64,000 nt of DNA from Knufia peltigerae (taxonomy: Eukaryota; Ascomycota; Eurotiomycetes; Chaetothyriales; Trichomeriaceae), in assembly GCA_030247855.1 (NCBI GenBank), contig JAPDRN010000092.1, positions 1 to 64,000 of the forward strand, read 5' to 3'. This document shows positions 24,136 to 32,266 of the stretch, in pieces. Each line of letters starts with the position of its first letter. The stretch's first letter is position 1. The translations under genes were made by a program, and so were the position numbers. The notes beneath the pieces were generated by a model. It was given only the letters and a program-made list of their open reading frames with translations, was not told the origin of the DNA and did no database searches.

Positions 24136-25944
24136 TCACTCGATCGGCTGGTCCAGCATCAGCTGGCGCGCGAAACGCACCGGCGGTGCGCCGTAGGACA
24201 GCATCTGGTCGTGGTAGGCCTTCAGGTTGAACTTGTCGCCCAGCTTGTCCTGCATCGCCTTGCGGGTGTCGAAGTGTTCCTGTGCACCGACGAAGTAGGT
24301 CGGCAGCTGAGCCGAGGTCAGCTGCGCGCGCACCCACTTGCCCGAGGCTTCGCTTTCCTGCTGGAAGGCGTCGTGGGTCATCAGGTGCATCGCCTTCTCG
24401 CGATCCCAGTTGTCCACGTGCACGCCCTGGTCGAGGATCGCGTTGGAGATCGTGCGCAGGTAGAACTTCAGCTGCACCAGGTGGAACAGCGGATCGTTGT
24501 TGAGATAACCCTGCTCCTGCATCATCCGCTCGGTGTAGACCGCCCAGCCTTCGGCGAACAGGCCCGAACGCAGCACCGCACGCAGGGTGGAGGGGAACTT
24601 GGCCGAATGCCAGCCTTCCAGGTAGTGGCCCGGGGTGCCTTCGTGGATGCTCAGCAGATGGATCATGCGCGAGTTGTACTCACGCAGGAACGAATCGACC
24701 TGCTTGTCGTTCCAGTCGTCGGGAATCGGCGAGACGGCGTAGAAGGTCTTCAGGTTCTTGTCCAGCGGGCCCGGTGAATCGCAATAGGCCACGGCCACGC
24801 CACGCTGGAATTCCGGCATCAGGATGATGTCCACCGGCGCGTCCGGCAGGGTCATCAGGTCGTGTTCGCGGACGAACGCGGTGGACTGCTCCAGTGCGGC
24901 CTTGGCATCGTCGACCACCTTGTCGCGCGCCGGCTTGTCAGCGTAGGCCAGCTCCAGCGCGGCCTCGATCGCCTTCTGCTGCTGTTCGTCGCTCGGCTGC
25001 GCCGGCATTTCCGGTGCGTCCGGCTTGTCCTTCAGCACGGTCTGCGCGATGCCGTACATGTCCTCGCGCACGCGCTTCAGTTCGGCGCGTGCACGCTCAC
25101 CGATCTCCTGCCGCGACAGCGAGGAATTCAGCGCGAACTTCAGCTTCTGGTCGTACTTTTCCGCACCGATGCGGAAGTCGCCCTTGGCGTTCGGCACCAG
25201 GGTCTTGTCCAGCCAGGTCTGCTGCTCGTCCACGGCCTTCTTCAGGCCGTCGATGGCGGCCTGCAGGCGCTGCTGATCTGCCTGCGGCAGCTCGCCGATG
25301 TGCGGGGTGATGAAGGTATCGACGATGCTGAGGATGCCCTTGTTCTGCTTGGCCACGGTCTCGGCATGGATCTTCGGCACGCGTGCCGGATCCAGGTTCT
25401 CGCGGGCCTGGGCGAAGATCGCCGGCAGCTTTTCCATGCGCGCGGTAGCCGACTTCAGGCGATCGGGCAGTGGTGCGAACTCGCGCGCCATCAGGCCGTA
25501 GATCGCGCTGCCGGCAATGCCGTTGTACAGCTGCGGGTCCCACTTGCCGGACTGCATCACCTCGGCATTCCAGATTTCCGACTGCAGCTGGTTGCGCAGG
25601 ATCGCGGCATCCACTTGGTTCTCGCGGCCCAGCTTGGCCACCTCGATCTTGTCCAGCTCGCCCAGCAGGCCCTTGTAGGCGTCCACGGTCTTCTGCTGGC
25701 CGGCCGCGCTCAGGTCGTCGATCTCGCTGTCATAGCGGTGGTCGCCGATCTGGGTGGCGCTGACCGGGGACAGCTGCATCCAGGTGTCCAGGGCGCGCTT
25801 GGACAGGTCGGCGAAGGCGGCATCGACCGCCGCATCACCGGCCTGCTGGCTGGCGGCCGGGGTGGAACCGTTGGTCGGGGCATCGGCCGGCTGGCAACCG
25901 GCGAGGGCGGCGACGAGGGCGAGGGCAAGAAGATGCGGGCGCAT
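24136..25944 (-). CDS. DUF885-family lipoprotein, putative zinc peptidase
   Basis: The 602-residue product has a lipoprotein signal (LLALALVAALAGC) and the DUF885 body. A metal site is seen as LSIHEGTPGHYLEGWH near residue 430, and the end YHDQMLSYGAPPVRFARQLM matches the family. DUF885 proteins resemble M3-like metallopeptidases; substrate unknown. The ATG at 25944 has AGGA six bases ahead and is preferred to the one at 25950. It is convergent with the ABC exporter. Confidence 0.85.
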   Translation of the reverse strand: MRPHLLALALVAALAGCQPADAPTNGSTPAASQQAGDAAVDAAFADLSKRALDTWMQLSPVSATQIGDHRYDSEIDDLSAAGQQKTVDAYKGLLGELDKIEVAKLGRENQVDAAILRNQLQSEIWNAEVMQSGKWDPQLYNGIAGSAIYGLMAREFAPLPDRLKSATARMEKLPAIFAQARENLDPARVPKIHAETVAKQNKGILSIVDTFITPHIGELPQADQQRLQAAIDGLKKAVDEQQTWLDKTLVPNAKGDFRIGAEKYDQKLKFALNSSLSRQEIGERARAELKRVREDMYGIAQTVLKDKPDAPEMPAQPSDEQQQKAIEAALELAYADKPARDKVVDDAKAALEQSTAFVREHDLMTLPDAPVDIILMPEFQRGVAVAYCDSPGPLDKNLKTFYAVSPIPDDWNDKQVDSFLREYNSRMIHLLSIHEGTPGHYLEGWHSAKFPSTLRAVLRSGLFAEGWAVYTERMMQEQGYLNNDPLFHLVQLKFYLRTISNAILDQGVHVDNWDREKAMHLMTHDAFQQESEASGKWVRAQLTSAQLPTYFVGAQEHFDTRKAMQDKLGDKFNLKAYHDQMLSYGAPPVRFARQLMLDQPIE

Positions 25945-26056
25945 CGGCATTCCTGTACGGGGTCAATCCACGAGCATAGGCCCCCGGGGCTGCTTTGTCC
26001 CCGTGCCATAGGATTACCATGGGCGCACACAAGGACCCTCCAGCGGAGCGCAGGAC

Positions 26057-26413
26057 ATGGAATACCAGGGAAGTTGCCATTGCGGCAGGATCGCATTCAC
26101 CGTGCAGGCTGATGTCCCCATCAAGGACGTCATCGACTGCAACTGCTCGATGTGCCGCCGCCGCGGCAGCCTGCTCTGGTTCGCCCCGCGCGAGGCGTTC
26201 CAGCTGGGCACCGATATCGCCGACGTGGCGACCTACCAGTTCAACACCCACAACATCGATCACCATCACTGCCGCGCGTGCGGCACCGCGCCGTACAGCG
26301 AGGCGGTGGATCCGCGCAGTGGCCTGCCGATGGTGGCGATCAACGTGCGCTGCCTGCCACAGGTTGAGCTGGCTGGATTGTCGATCACCGCGTTCGACGG
26401 AGCGTCGCGATGA
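26057..26413 (+). CDS. GFA-family zinc-binding protein
   Basis: The 118-residue protein has the conserved cysteines of the GFA (glutathione-dependent formaldehyde-activating enzyme) fold: GSCHCGRIAF, CNCSMCRRRG, and CRACGTAPY. Most such proteins are of unknown role despite the family name. It is followed by the DUF4349 gene with an ATGA overlap (26410-26413). Confidence 0.88.
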   Translation: MEYQGSCHCGRIAFTVQADVPIKDVIDCNCSMCRRRGSLLWFAPREAFQLGTDIADVATYQFNTHNIDHHHCRACGTAPYSEAVDPRSGLPMVAINVRCLPQVELAGLSITAFDGASR

Positions 26414-27222
26414 CCGCGCGCCGCGTGTGGACGCGCGTGCTGATCGTGCCGGCATTGCTGCTGGTGTTGGCTGCCTGTGCCAAACAGAGTGAGAGCGCCG
26501 CCGATGCCGGTGGTGCCGCCGAAGCGGGCGTAGCCTCGCCTGAAGGCGCTTTCCTGGCCTATGAACACGATGTGCAGGTGCAGCTAGAAGCGGCGCAGAT
26601 CGCGCCGCGTATCCAGCAGGTCGCACAGGCGTGCCAGAACGCGAAGTTCGGTGAGTGCGCGGTGCTGCAGGTGGATCAGCGCAGTGGCGAACAGCCCAGT
26701 GGCGAAGTCAAGGTACGCATCGCGCCGAAGGGCGTGGAATCGCTGATCGGCCTGGCCGGCGAAGGTGGCAAGCTGCAGGCGCGCAACACGCGTGCCGAGG
26801 ACCTGGCCCAGCAGGTGGCCGACACCGCGCTGACCAAGGCCCGGCTGGAGAAGGAGCACGCGCGCTTGCTGTCCTACCAGGACCGCGGTGATCTGAAGAT
26901 CGAGGACCTGATGGCGATCACTACGCGCCTGTCGGAGATCGAGGCGGGTGTGGAGCAGGCCACCAAGGACGCCGCCCAGCAGCGCAGGCGCATTGATACG
27001 CAGCTGGTGACGATGCATTTCGATACCACCTCGGGCCAGCGCAGCCGCAGCGAGATCGGCGAAGCCCTGAGCGAGTCGGGCAGTATCCTCAGCACCAGCG
27101 TGGCATTCCTGATCCGCGCAGCGGCGGCATTGCTGCCGGTGGGTCTGGTGGCGCTGGTGATGGCCTGGATCGTCCGCGCACTGATCCGTCGTCGCCGCCG
27201 TAAGCTGCCGCCGAAAACCTGA
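26410..27222 (+). CDS. DUF4349-family membrane-anchored lipoprotein
   Basis: The 270-residue product has a lipoprotein signal ending LAAC, a DUF4349 extracytoplasmic region and a coiled-coil-like stretch (ARLEKEHARLLSYQDRGDLKIEDLMAITTRLSEIEAG). A C-terminal membrane helix (LLPVGLVALVMAWIVRALI) is followed by an Arg/Lys-rich tail. The family is uncharacterised. It is coupled to the GFA gene. Confidence 0.75.
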   Translation: MTARRVWTRVLIVPALLLVLAACAKQSESAADAGGAAEAGVASPEGAFLAYEHDVQVQLEAAQIAPRIQQVAQACQNAKFGECAVLQVDQRSGEQPSGEVKVRIAPKGVESLIGLAGEGGKLQARNTRAEDLAQQVADTALTKARLEKEHARLLSYQDRGDLKIEDLMAITTRLSEIEAGVEQATKDAAQQRRRIDTQLVTMHFDTTSGQRSRSEIGEALSESGSILSTSVAFLIRAAAALLPVGLVALVMAWIVRALIRRRRRKLPPKT

Positions 27223-27231
27223 CCGGAACAG

Positions 27232-27256
27232 GTAGTGCCGGCCGCTGGCCGGCACT
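27232..27256 (+). repeat. SMAG (GTAG) stem-loop
   Basis: GTAGTGCCGGCCGCTGGCCGGCAC, between the convergent DUF4349 gene and the acidic hypothetical gene. Confidence 0.8.
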
Positions 27257-27264
27257 CCTGCGGA

Positions 27265-27558
27265 TCAGCCTTCGTCGGTCTCGTATTCGACGAACACATC
27301 CAGTTCCAGCGCCAGTTCCTGCACTGCATCGCGCACCTTCTGTGCGGTGCTTTCGTTGCCCACTTCCACTTCCAGTTCGTGGGTACCCGGGCCGATGTCG
27401 TCGGACAGTCCGGCCGAGCTGGAATCATCGTCATCCATGTGCGGCATCAGGTCGTCGGTCTCTTCGACGTGTTCGATGCCTTCCAGGCCGAGCAGCAGGT
27501 CGCTGATGGAGCGGGCATCGTCTTCAGTTCCGGTAATTCGCAGTCGCAGCAGGGCCAT
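27265..27558 (-). CDS. Small acidic hypothetical protein
   Basis: The 97-residue protein has no recognised motif. It alternates beta-like ends (LLRLRITGTEDDARSISDLL and GTHELEVEVGNE...AVQELALELDVFVEYE) around a very acidic middle (HMDDDDSS). The repeated strand-helix pattern suggests a small ferredoxin-like fold. It is cytoplasmic by lack of a signal. Coding-like base composition, a clear ATG and a location between two well-defined genes support it. Confidence 0.6.
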   Translation of the reverse strand: MALLRLRITGTEDDARSISDLLLGLEGIEHVEETDDLMPHMDDDDSSSAGLSDDIGPGTHELEVEVGNESTAQKVRDAVQELALELDVFVEYETDEG

Positions 27559-27627
27559 GGCGGAAGCACGTTGTGGGGTTCGTCTGCAGCCTAGCCAGCG
27601 CCGGGCAAAGACCGGGTGAGGGCGCAG

Positions 27628-28572
27628 TCAGCCGGGTGTGCTCGGGCGCCCCAGCAGGCTGTCAGGCAACGCGGGAACCGGCGTGCGTTCGTCCTGCGCC
27701 TGGCCCAGCAACCAGTCGATGAACAGCCGCGCGGCAGGGCTGGGCGGCCGCCCTTCGGCGTGCACCACATAGTAGGCGTAGCGTGCCTTCAGGGCAGGGC
27801 CAGGCAGGCGCACCAGCTCATAGCGCTGCAGATAGGGCTGGGCGACGTGGGTGCGGGCAAGCACCGCGCCCATGCCATACACCGCCGCGCGCATCGCGTC
27901 GGTACTGTCGGCAAAGGTGTGCATCGCCGGCAATGGCGACGGCGGGCGCACGCCGGCGTGGCGGAACCAGTCGCGCCAGCCCTGTGGTGACAGATCACTG
28001 AGCAGCGGCAATCCGGCGATGCGTGCTGGGTCTTCCAGTGCTTCGACACCGGGCAACGCCGGGGACGCAACGGGAAAGAGGTTGTCGTCCATCAGGTGCT
28101 GCGCGTGCAGTCCGGGCCACTGGCCCAGTCCATAGCGGATGCCGACCTCCGGGCCGTTTTCGTCGTAACGGTCCAGGCCACTGCCGGTGTGCAGTTCGAT
28201 GCGGATGTGTGGATGGGCCTGGGTGAAACGCGGCAACCGCGGCAGCAACCAGCAATACGACAAGGAGCGCAGCGTAGCGATCCGCAGCGGCACGCTGTCC
28301 GCGTCCGGCTGCAGATGGTGGGCGACGGCGGCGACATCGGTGAACGCGGCGCTGGCGGCGTCGGCCAACTGCCGGCCTTCGGCCGTCAGGCGTACCCCGC
28401 GCGCATGACGCAGGAACAGGCGCGTGGCCAGCACCTCTTCCAGGCGGCGCACGTGATGGCTGACCGCGCTGGCGGTCAGATGCAGTTCCTGCGCCGCCTG
28501 AGCGAAGTTCTGGTGGCGCGCGGCGACCGCGAATACGGCCAGTGCGGGGAGCAGGGAAGGGCGTAGCAGCAT
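27628..28572 (-). CDS. LysR-family transcriptional regulator (GcvA-like)
   Basis: The 314-residue regulator has the LysR winged helix at its start (LPALAVFAVAARHQNFAQAAQELHLTASAVSHHVRRLEE) and a substrate-binding domain of the GcvA type (LLPRLPRFTQAHPHIRIELHTG). The start at 28572 puts the helix-turn-helix at the usual distance from the N-terminus; a longer frame upstream is not LysR-like. It is divergent from an EamA transporter 116 bp away, the usual arrangement for a regulator and its target. Confidence 0.9.
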   Translation of the reverse strand: MLLRPSLLPALAVFAVAARHQNFAQAAQELHLTASAVSHHVRRLEEVLATRLFLRHARGVRLTAEGRQLADAASAAFTDVAAVAHHLQPDADSVPLRIATLRSLSYCWLLPRLPRFTQAHPHIRIELHTGSGLDRYDENGPEVGIRYGLGQWPGLHAQHLMDDNLFPVASPALPGVEALEDPARIAGLPLLSDLSPQGWRDWFRHAGVRPPSPLPAMHTFADSTDAMRAAVYGMGAVLARTHVAQPYLQRYELVRLPGPALKARYAYYVVHAEGRPPSPAARLFIDWLLGQAQDERTPVPALPDSLLGRPSTPG

Positions 28573-28583
28573 GTCCAGCCTCA

Positions 28584-28599
28584 AGCCATATTTGTGGCT
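28584..28599. promoter_or_regulatory. Candidate LysR operator
   Basis: AGCCA-TATTTG-TGGCT is a 5-bp inverted repeat with AT-rich centre, 11 bases upstream of the regulator start in the divergent intergenic region. Confidence 0.35.
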
Positions 28600-28688
28600 G
28601 GCAGCGATACTACGCGCTTGTGCAGCGGGCGTCTGCGGTCGATCCTGTGTGGCCAGACCAGCACCGCGATGGCGGACGGACACAGCAC

Positions 28689-29561
28689 ATGAATGCGATA
28701 CCCCAGGCGAACGAGCGAGATTGGCGCACACCGCTGGAATTGACCCTGCTCGGCGCGATCTGGGGCTGTTCGTTCCTGTTCATGCGGGTGGCGGTGCCCT
28801 CGTTTGGCCCGTTCGCCCTGGTCGAGGTGCGGCTGGTGCTGGGCGCACTGGTGCTGCTGCCGTTCCTGTGGCGCGCACGCGCGCAGTTTCCGCCGCGCCG
28901 CTGGCTGTGGCTGGCACCGATCGGCTTGGTCAATTCGGCATTGCCGTTCGTGCTGTTCGCTTACGCCGCAGAGCGTGCGCCGGCCGCCATCGGGGCGATC
29001 TGCAATGCGATGACAGTACTGTTCGCCGCGTTGATCGCGTTCCTGTTCTTCGGCGAGAAGATCGGTGTGCGCCGTGCCGGCGCGCTGCTGGTCGGTTTTG
29101 CCGGCGTGGTGGTGCTGGCCACGGCCAAGATCTCGGGGTTGAGCATCGGCACGGCCGTGCTGGCCGGTGCGGCGGCGTCCCTGCTGTACGGCCTGGGCGT
29201 GAACCTGGTGAAGCGGCACATGACCGGTCTGCCCTCGGCTGCGGCCGCCGCTGCCACGTTGTCGTGCGCCTCATTGTGGTTGTTGCCGATGGCGCTCACG
29301 CATCTGCCGCAGGGGCCGATTCCGGGCAAGGCATGGGGCGCGGCGATCGCGCTGGGCGTGGTCTGCACCGGGTTCGCCTTCCTGATGTTCTATCGCCTGA
29401 TCGGTCGCATCGGCCCGTCGCGTGCATCGACGGTGACCTACCTGGTTCCGTTGTTCGGTGCGGCGTTTGCCTGGTTGTTCCTGGGCGAAGCGGTGACGGT
29501 GCAGATGTTGATTGCCGGTGCGTTGATTCTGGGTAGCGTGGCCGTCAGCCAGAAGGGCTGA
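28689..29561 (+). CDS. EamA/DMT-family transporter
   Basis: The 290-residue membrane protein has ten helices in two EamA repeats (LLGAIWGCSFLFMRVAVPSF... and LAGAAASLLYGLGVNLVKRHM...). It ends in a typical last pair (YLVPLFGAAFAWLFLGEAVT). The start MNAIPQANERDW was chosen; the frame upstream overlaps the divergent regulator. It is probably controlled by the LysR protein. Substrate unknown. Confidence 0.88.
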   Translation: MNAIPQANERDWRTPLELTLLGAIWGCSFLFMRVAVPSFGPFALVEVRLVLGALVLLPFLWRARAQFPPRRWLWLAPIGLVNSALPFVLFAYAAERAPAAIGAICNAMTVLFAALIAFLFFGEKIGVRRAGALLVGFAGVVVLATAKISGLSIGTAVLAGAAASLLYGLGVNLVKRHMTGLPSAAAAAATLSCASLWLLPMALTHLPQGPIPGKAWGAAIALGVVCTGFAFLMFYRLIGRIGPSRASTVTYLVPLFGAAFAWLFLGEAVTVQMLIAGALILGSVAVSQKG

Positions 29562-29571
29562 GGGAGAGTTC

Positions 29572-29592
29572 AGCCGGGCATGGCCCGGCTTT
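29572..29592 (+). terminator. Terminator-like hairpin
   Basis: AGCCGGGCA-TGGCCCGGCTTT, 10 bp after the transporter stop; short T-run only. Read on the other strand it begins GTAAAGCCGGGCC and resembles a SMAG relative. Confidence 0.5.
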
Positions 29593-29595
29593 ACA

Positions 29596-29620
29596 GTAGA
29601 TCCACGCCATGCGTGGATGC
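29596..29620 (+). repeat. SMAG (GTAG) stem-loop
   Basis: GTAGATCCACGCC followed by ATGCGTGGATGC. Confidence 0.8.
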
Positions 29621-29673
29621 TTTCCGCTTCGCATTGCCAACCCGCCGCTGCGCTCGCCGGGCATGTCCTGGCG

Positions 29674-30576
29674 CTACCGCACCGGCACCGGAATATTGCA
29701 AAGATCGATATGCCCCGCCGGGCGCTTGTAGAAATCATCCACGCGGTTGCGCCGCGCTTCGACCGTATCGATGAAGGTCTTCGAGTCGGTACGCAGCACC
29801 TGGATGGGCGTGCGCTCGGCCACCGGCACATCGCTGGCACGGTGGATCGATACGATCGGCGTGCGCAGCTTCGGGTCGGCGTAGAAGCCCATCGGTGCCG
29901 GTCCGCGCGGCGTTGCGCTGAGCAGTTCCATGCCCTTCAGCACGCGACCAACCAAGGTGATGTTGCGGTCCAGCTGGCGCGGTGACTGGCCGGTCACCAC
30001 GTACAGTTCGGCACCAATGCTGCTGTCTTCCTCGTTGCTGCGGCCGGCGCCCAGCATGCCGTAGCAGTGCGCCAGCCAGGCCTTGCCGGCCTGCGGGTCC
30101 TGGCCGACCGGAAAGCCGTCGACGAAACCGGTCTGCGCGGCCCAACCATCGCGGTCCGGCAGCACGTTCACCTTCAGGCCGGTGCTGGGGCGCTCGAACT
30201 CGGCCGGCAACTTGCGCGCGGCGCTACCGAACGGCTTGGCCTTGGTTGCATCGTCGGCGTCGGCATCGCCGAACTGCACCACGAAGTTGTCCTGCGAGCG
30301 GTAGATGCTGGTGCCGTCCCAGAAGTGCTCATGGGCGAAGGTCTGGATGTTGGCGACATGGCGTGGGGCGAACTGCGGCGCCAGCTCGATGATCACCCGC
30401 CCGGCCGGCAGGTCCATGTACAGCAGGTTGGCCGGGTCTGGGGTGCGCCAGTCGCTGGCCGCCGAGGCATCCAGGATCTGCTGCGGGCTGCGGTAGGGCG
30501 TGGCTGCGCTGGCCAGCGAGGGCAGCAGGCAGCACAGGGCGAGGGCGGTCAGGGCAAGGCGACGGCGGTGCGGCAT
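29674..30576 (-). CDS. Periplasmic peptidyl-prolyl cis-trans isomerase (cyclophilin type)
   Basis: The 300-residue product has a signal peptide (LALTALALCCLLPSLASA, cut before ATPYR). The cyclophilin domain shows VIIELAPQFAPRHVANIQTFAHEHFWDGTSIYRSQDNFVVQFGD, and GAELYVVTGQSPRQLDRNITLVGRVLKGMELL in the second half. It is longer than minimal cyclophilins because of an N-terminal extension and a C-terminal tail ending DLCNIPVPVR. Expected to help fold exported proteins. Monocistronic. Confidence 0.87.
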   Translation of the reverse strand: MPHRRRLALTALALCCLLPSLASAATPYRSPQQILDASAASDWRTPDPANLLYMDLPAGRVIIELAPQFAPRHVANIQTFAHEHFWDGTSIYRSQDNFVVQFGDADADDATKAKPFGSAARKLPAEFERPSTGLKVNVLPDRDGWAAQTGFVDGFPVGQDPQAGKAWLAHCYGMLGAGRSNEEDSSIGAELYVVTGQSPRQLDRNITLVGRVLKGMELLSATPRGPAPMGFYADPKLRTPIVSIHRASDVPVAERTPIQVLRTDSKTFIDTVEARRNRVDDFYKRPAGHIDLCNIPVPVR

Positions 30577-30676
30577 GGTAACCCCGGAACATGAACAAGG
30601 CTTCGATTCTGCGCGAGCCGCACGGCCACGCCAACCGGCAGAGTGACTAACGACACATTCGCTATACCGAACTTAG

Positions 30677-30701
30677 CACTACTGTTGACTTCAATGTAGT
30701 G
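30677..30701. promoter_or_regulatory. Candidate PadR operator
   Basis: CACTAC and GTAGTG form a 6-bp inverted repeat with 13-nt spacing, ending directly at the GGAGGG ribosome-binding site of the PadR gene. A -10-like TATACC lies at 30664. Its place fits autorepression; the sequence does not match a standard PadR box exactly. Confidence 0.35.
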
Positions 30702-30712
30702 GAGGGCCGGTC

Positions 30713-31078
30713 ATGTCCGAAGACGATGTCCACCTGAAGAAGTTCCAGAAGGAGCTCAGCGCCGGAACGGTGTCGCTGGCCTTGCTGGCGGTGCTGGCCC
30801 GCGCCGGAGAGCCGCTGTACGGCTACCTGATCGCCAAGGAGCTGGAACGTGTGGGCGAGGGCGTGCTGAGCGGCAAGCAGAGCGCGCTGTACCCGGTGCT
30901 GCGCAACCTCGAAGGCGCCGGCCTGCTGGAGAGCCATGTGGAGCCATCCAGCAGCGGGCCGCCGCGCCGCTACTACCGCATCAACGCGCGTGGCCGGGAG
31001 GTGCTGGAGCAATGGCGCCAGGCCTGGCGTGACACCCGTGATTCCGTCGATTCCGTGTTGGAGGGGGTACCGCAATGA
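30713..31078 (+). CDS. PadR-family transcriptional regulator
   Basis: The 121-residue regulator is a PadR winged helix: ELSAGTVSLALLAVLARAGEPLYGYLIAKELE, then KQSALYPVLRNLEGAGLLESHVE and RRYYRINARGREVLEQW. It is coupled by ATGA (31075-31078) to the membrane protein downstream. PadR regulators next to DUF1700/HAAS-type membrane proteins are a common cassette, often responding to envelope stress or antibiotics. Confidence 0.92.
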   Translation: MSEDDVHLKKFQKELSAGTVSLALLAVLARAGEPLYGYLIAKELERVGEGVLSGKQSALYPVLRNLEGAGLLESHVEPSSSGPPRRYYRINARGREVLEQWRQAWRDTRDSVDSVLEGVPQ

Positions 31079-32064
31079 ACGACCTGAACCTGGCAGGCAA
31101 CAGTCTGCCCAGCACCATTCCGCAGTATCTGGCGCAGTTGCGTGCGGCGCTGGACGGTGCCGATCCGGCGATGGTGCAGGACGCCCTGTACGACGCTGAG
31201 GAATACCTGCGCTCTGAACTGGCAGCGCAACCCGGCCGCAGCGAAGCCGAGGTCATCGCCGACGTCGCCGGCAGCTACGGTGCACCGGACGAGGTGGCGG
31301 AAATCTATCGCGAAACCGAGCTCACGGTGAACCGCGCGCTGCGTACGCCGCGGGCCGACACGGGCCCGATGCTGCGTGCAGCGGCCGAGGCCAGCGGTGC
31401 TGCGCCGGCGGCGCAGCCGGCAGCGCCCGTGCAGCGTTCGCAGCTGGCGCGCTTCTTCGGCGTGGTGACCGACCCGCACACCTACGGCGCGCTGTGCTAC
31501 ATGCTGTTGTCGCTGGCCACCGGCATCTTCTTCTTCACCTGGGTGGTCACCGGCCTGTCGCTGTCGCTGGGCCTGCTGATCCTGATCATCGGCGTTCCGC
31601 TGACCGTGCTGTTCTTCGGCTCGGTGCGTGGACTGGCGTTGCTGGAGGGGCGGCTGGTGGAAGCGCTGCTGGGCGAGCGCATGCCGCGTCGGCCGCAGTA
31701 CACCGACCGCAGCCGCAGCTGGCTGCAGCGTATCGGTGACATGTTCACCGATGGCCGCACCTGGCTGACCCTGCTGTACTTCGTGCTGATGCTGCCGCTC
31801 GGCATTATCTACTTCACCATCGCGGTGACGTTGCTGTCGCTGTCGCTGGGTTTGATCTGGGCACCGGTGGCGGCGATCTTCAGTGGCGATATCCCCGGCA
31901 TCTATATCGACGACGTGAACGTGCTGCCGATGGCAGCCTCGCCGCTGGTGGCGATCGTGGTAGCAGCGGTGGGTGTGTTGCTGCTGCTGCTGACGATGCA
32001 CCTGGCACGCGGCATCGGCAAGCTGCACGGCATGCTGGCCAAGAACCTGCTGGTGCGGTTGTAA
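31075..32064 (+). CDS. DUF1700/sensor-domain membrane protein
   Basis: The 329-residue protein has a soluble N-terminal HAAS/DUF1700-like helical part (IPQYLAQLRAALDGADPAMVQDALYDAEEYLRSEL, GAPDEVAEIYRETE), then a linker. Two related membrane blocks follow (YMLLSLATGIFFFTWVVTGLSLSLGLLILIIG and YFVLMLPLGIIYFTIAVTLLSLSLGLI), and a last helix near the C-terminus. The duplicated pattern is that of the bacterial 'sensor' domain. It is controlled with its PadR partner. Confidence 0.75.
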   Translation: MNDLNLAGNSLPSTIPQYLAQLRAALDGADPAMVQDALYDAEEYLRSELAAQPGRSEAEVIADVAGSYGAPDEVAEIYRETELTVNRALRTPRADTGPMLRAAAEASGAAPAAQPAAPVQRSQLARFFGVVTDPHTYGALCYMLLSLATGIFFFTWVVTGLSLSLGLLILIIGVPLTVLFFGSVRGLALLEGRLVEALLGERMPRRPQYTDRSRSWLQRIGDMFTDGRTWLTLLYFVLMLPLGIIYFTIAVTLLSLSLGLIWAPVAAIFSGDIPGIYIDDVNVLPMAASPLVAIVVAAVGVLLLLLTMHLARGIGKLHGMLAKNLLVRL

Positions 32065-32080
32065 GGAGCAATCTGCTCTT

Positions 32081-32251
32081 TGGTGTGCCGACCTTGGTCG
32101 GCACGATCCATCAGGCATCGGGATGTCTGGCAAGCTCAGCTCTGGTAGGTGCCAACCTTGGTTGGCACGAACGATCAGATGTCCGTACGCCTGGCAGAGC
32201 GCCAACCAAGGTTGGCATCTACCGCAGCTGCCGGCCAGCGGCCGGCACTAC
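32081..32251. repeat. Cluster of four SMAG stem-loops
   Basis: GTGCCGACC-TTGGTCGGCAC at about 32084, GTAGGTGCCAACC-TTGGTTGGCAC (32145-32168), the inverted GCCAACC-AAGGTTGGCATCTAC (about 32199-32222) and the inverted CTGCCGGCCAGCGGCCGGCACTAC (32228-32251). The second and third can pair with each other. They fill the gap between the convergent DUF1700 and PHB depolymerase genes. Confidence 0.85.
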
Positions 32252-32266
32252 CGGAAGCAGGGCGGG

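Noticed and set aside
32081..32251. CRISPR array
   Set aside because: The repeats are short palindromes of differing sequence and unequal spacing, no spacers of constant length, and no cas genes are present.
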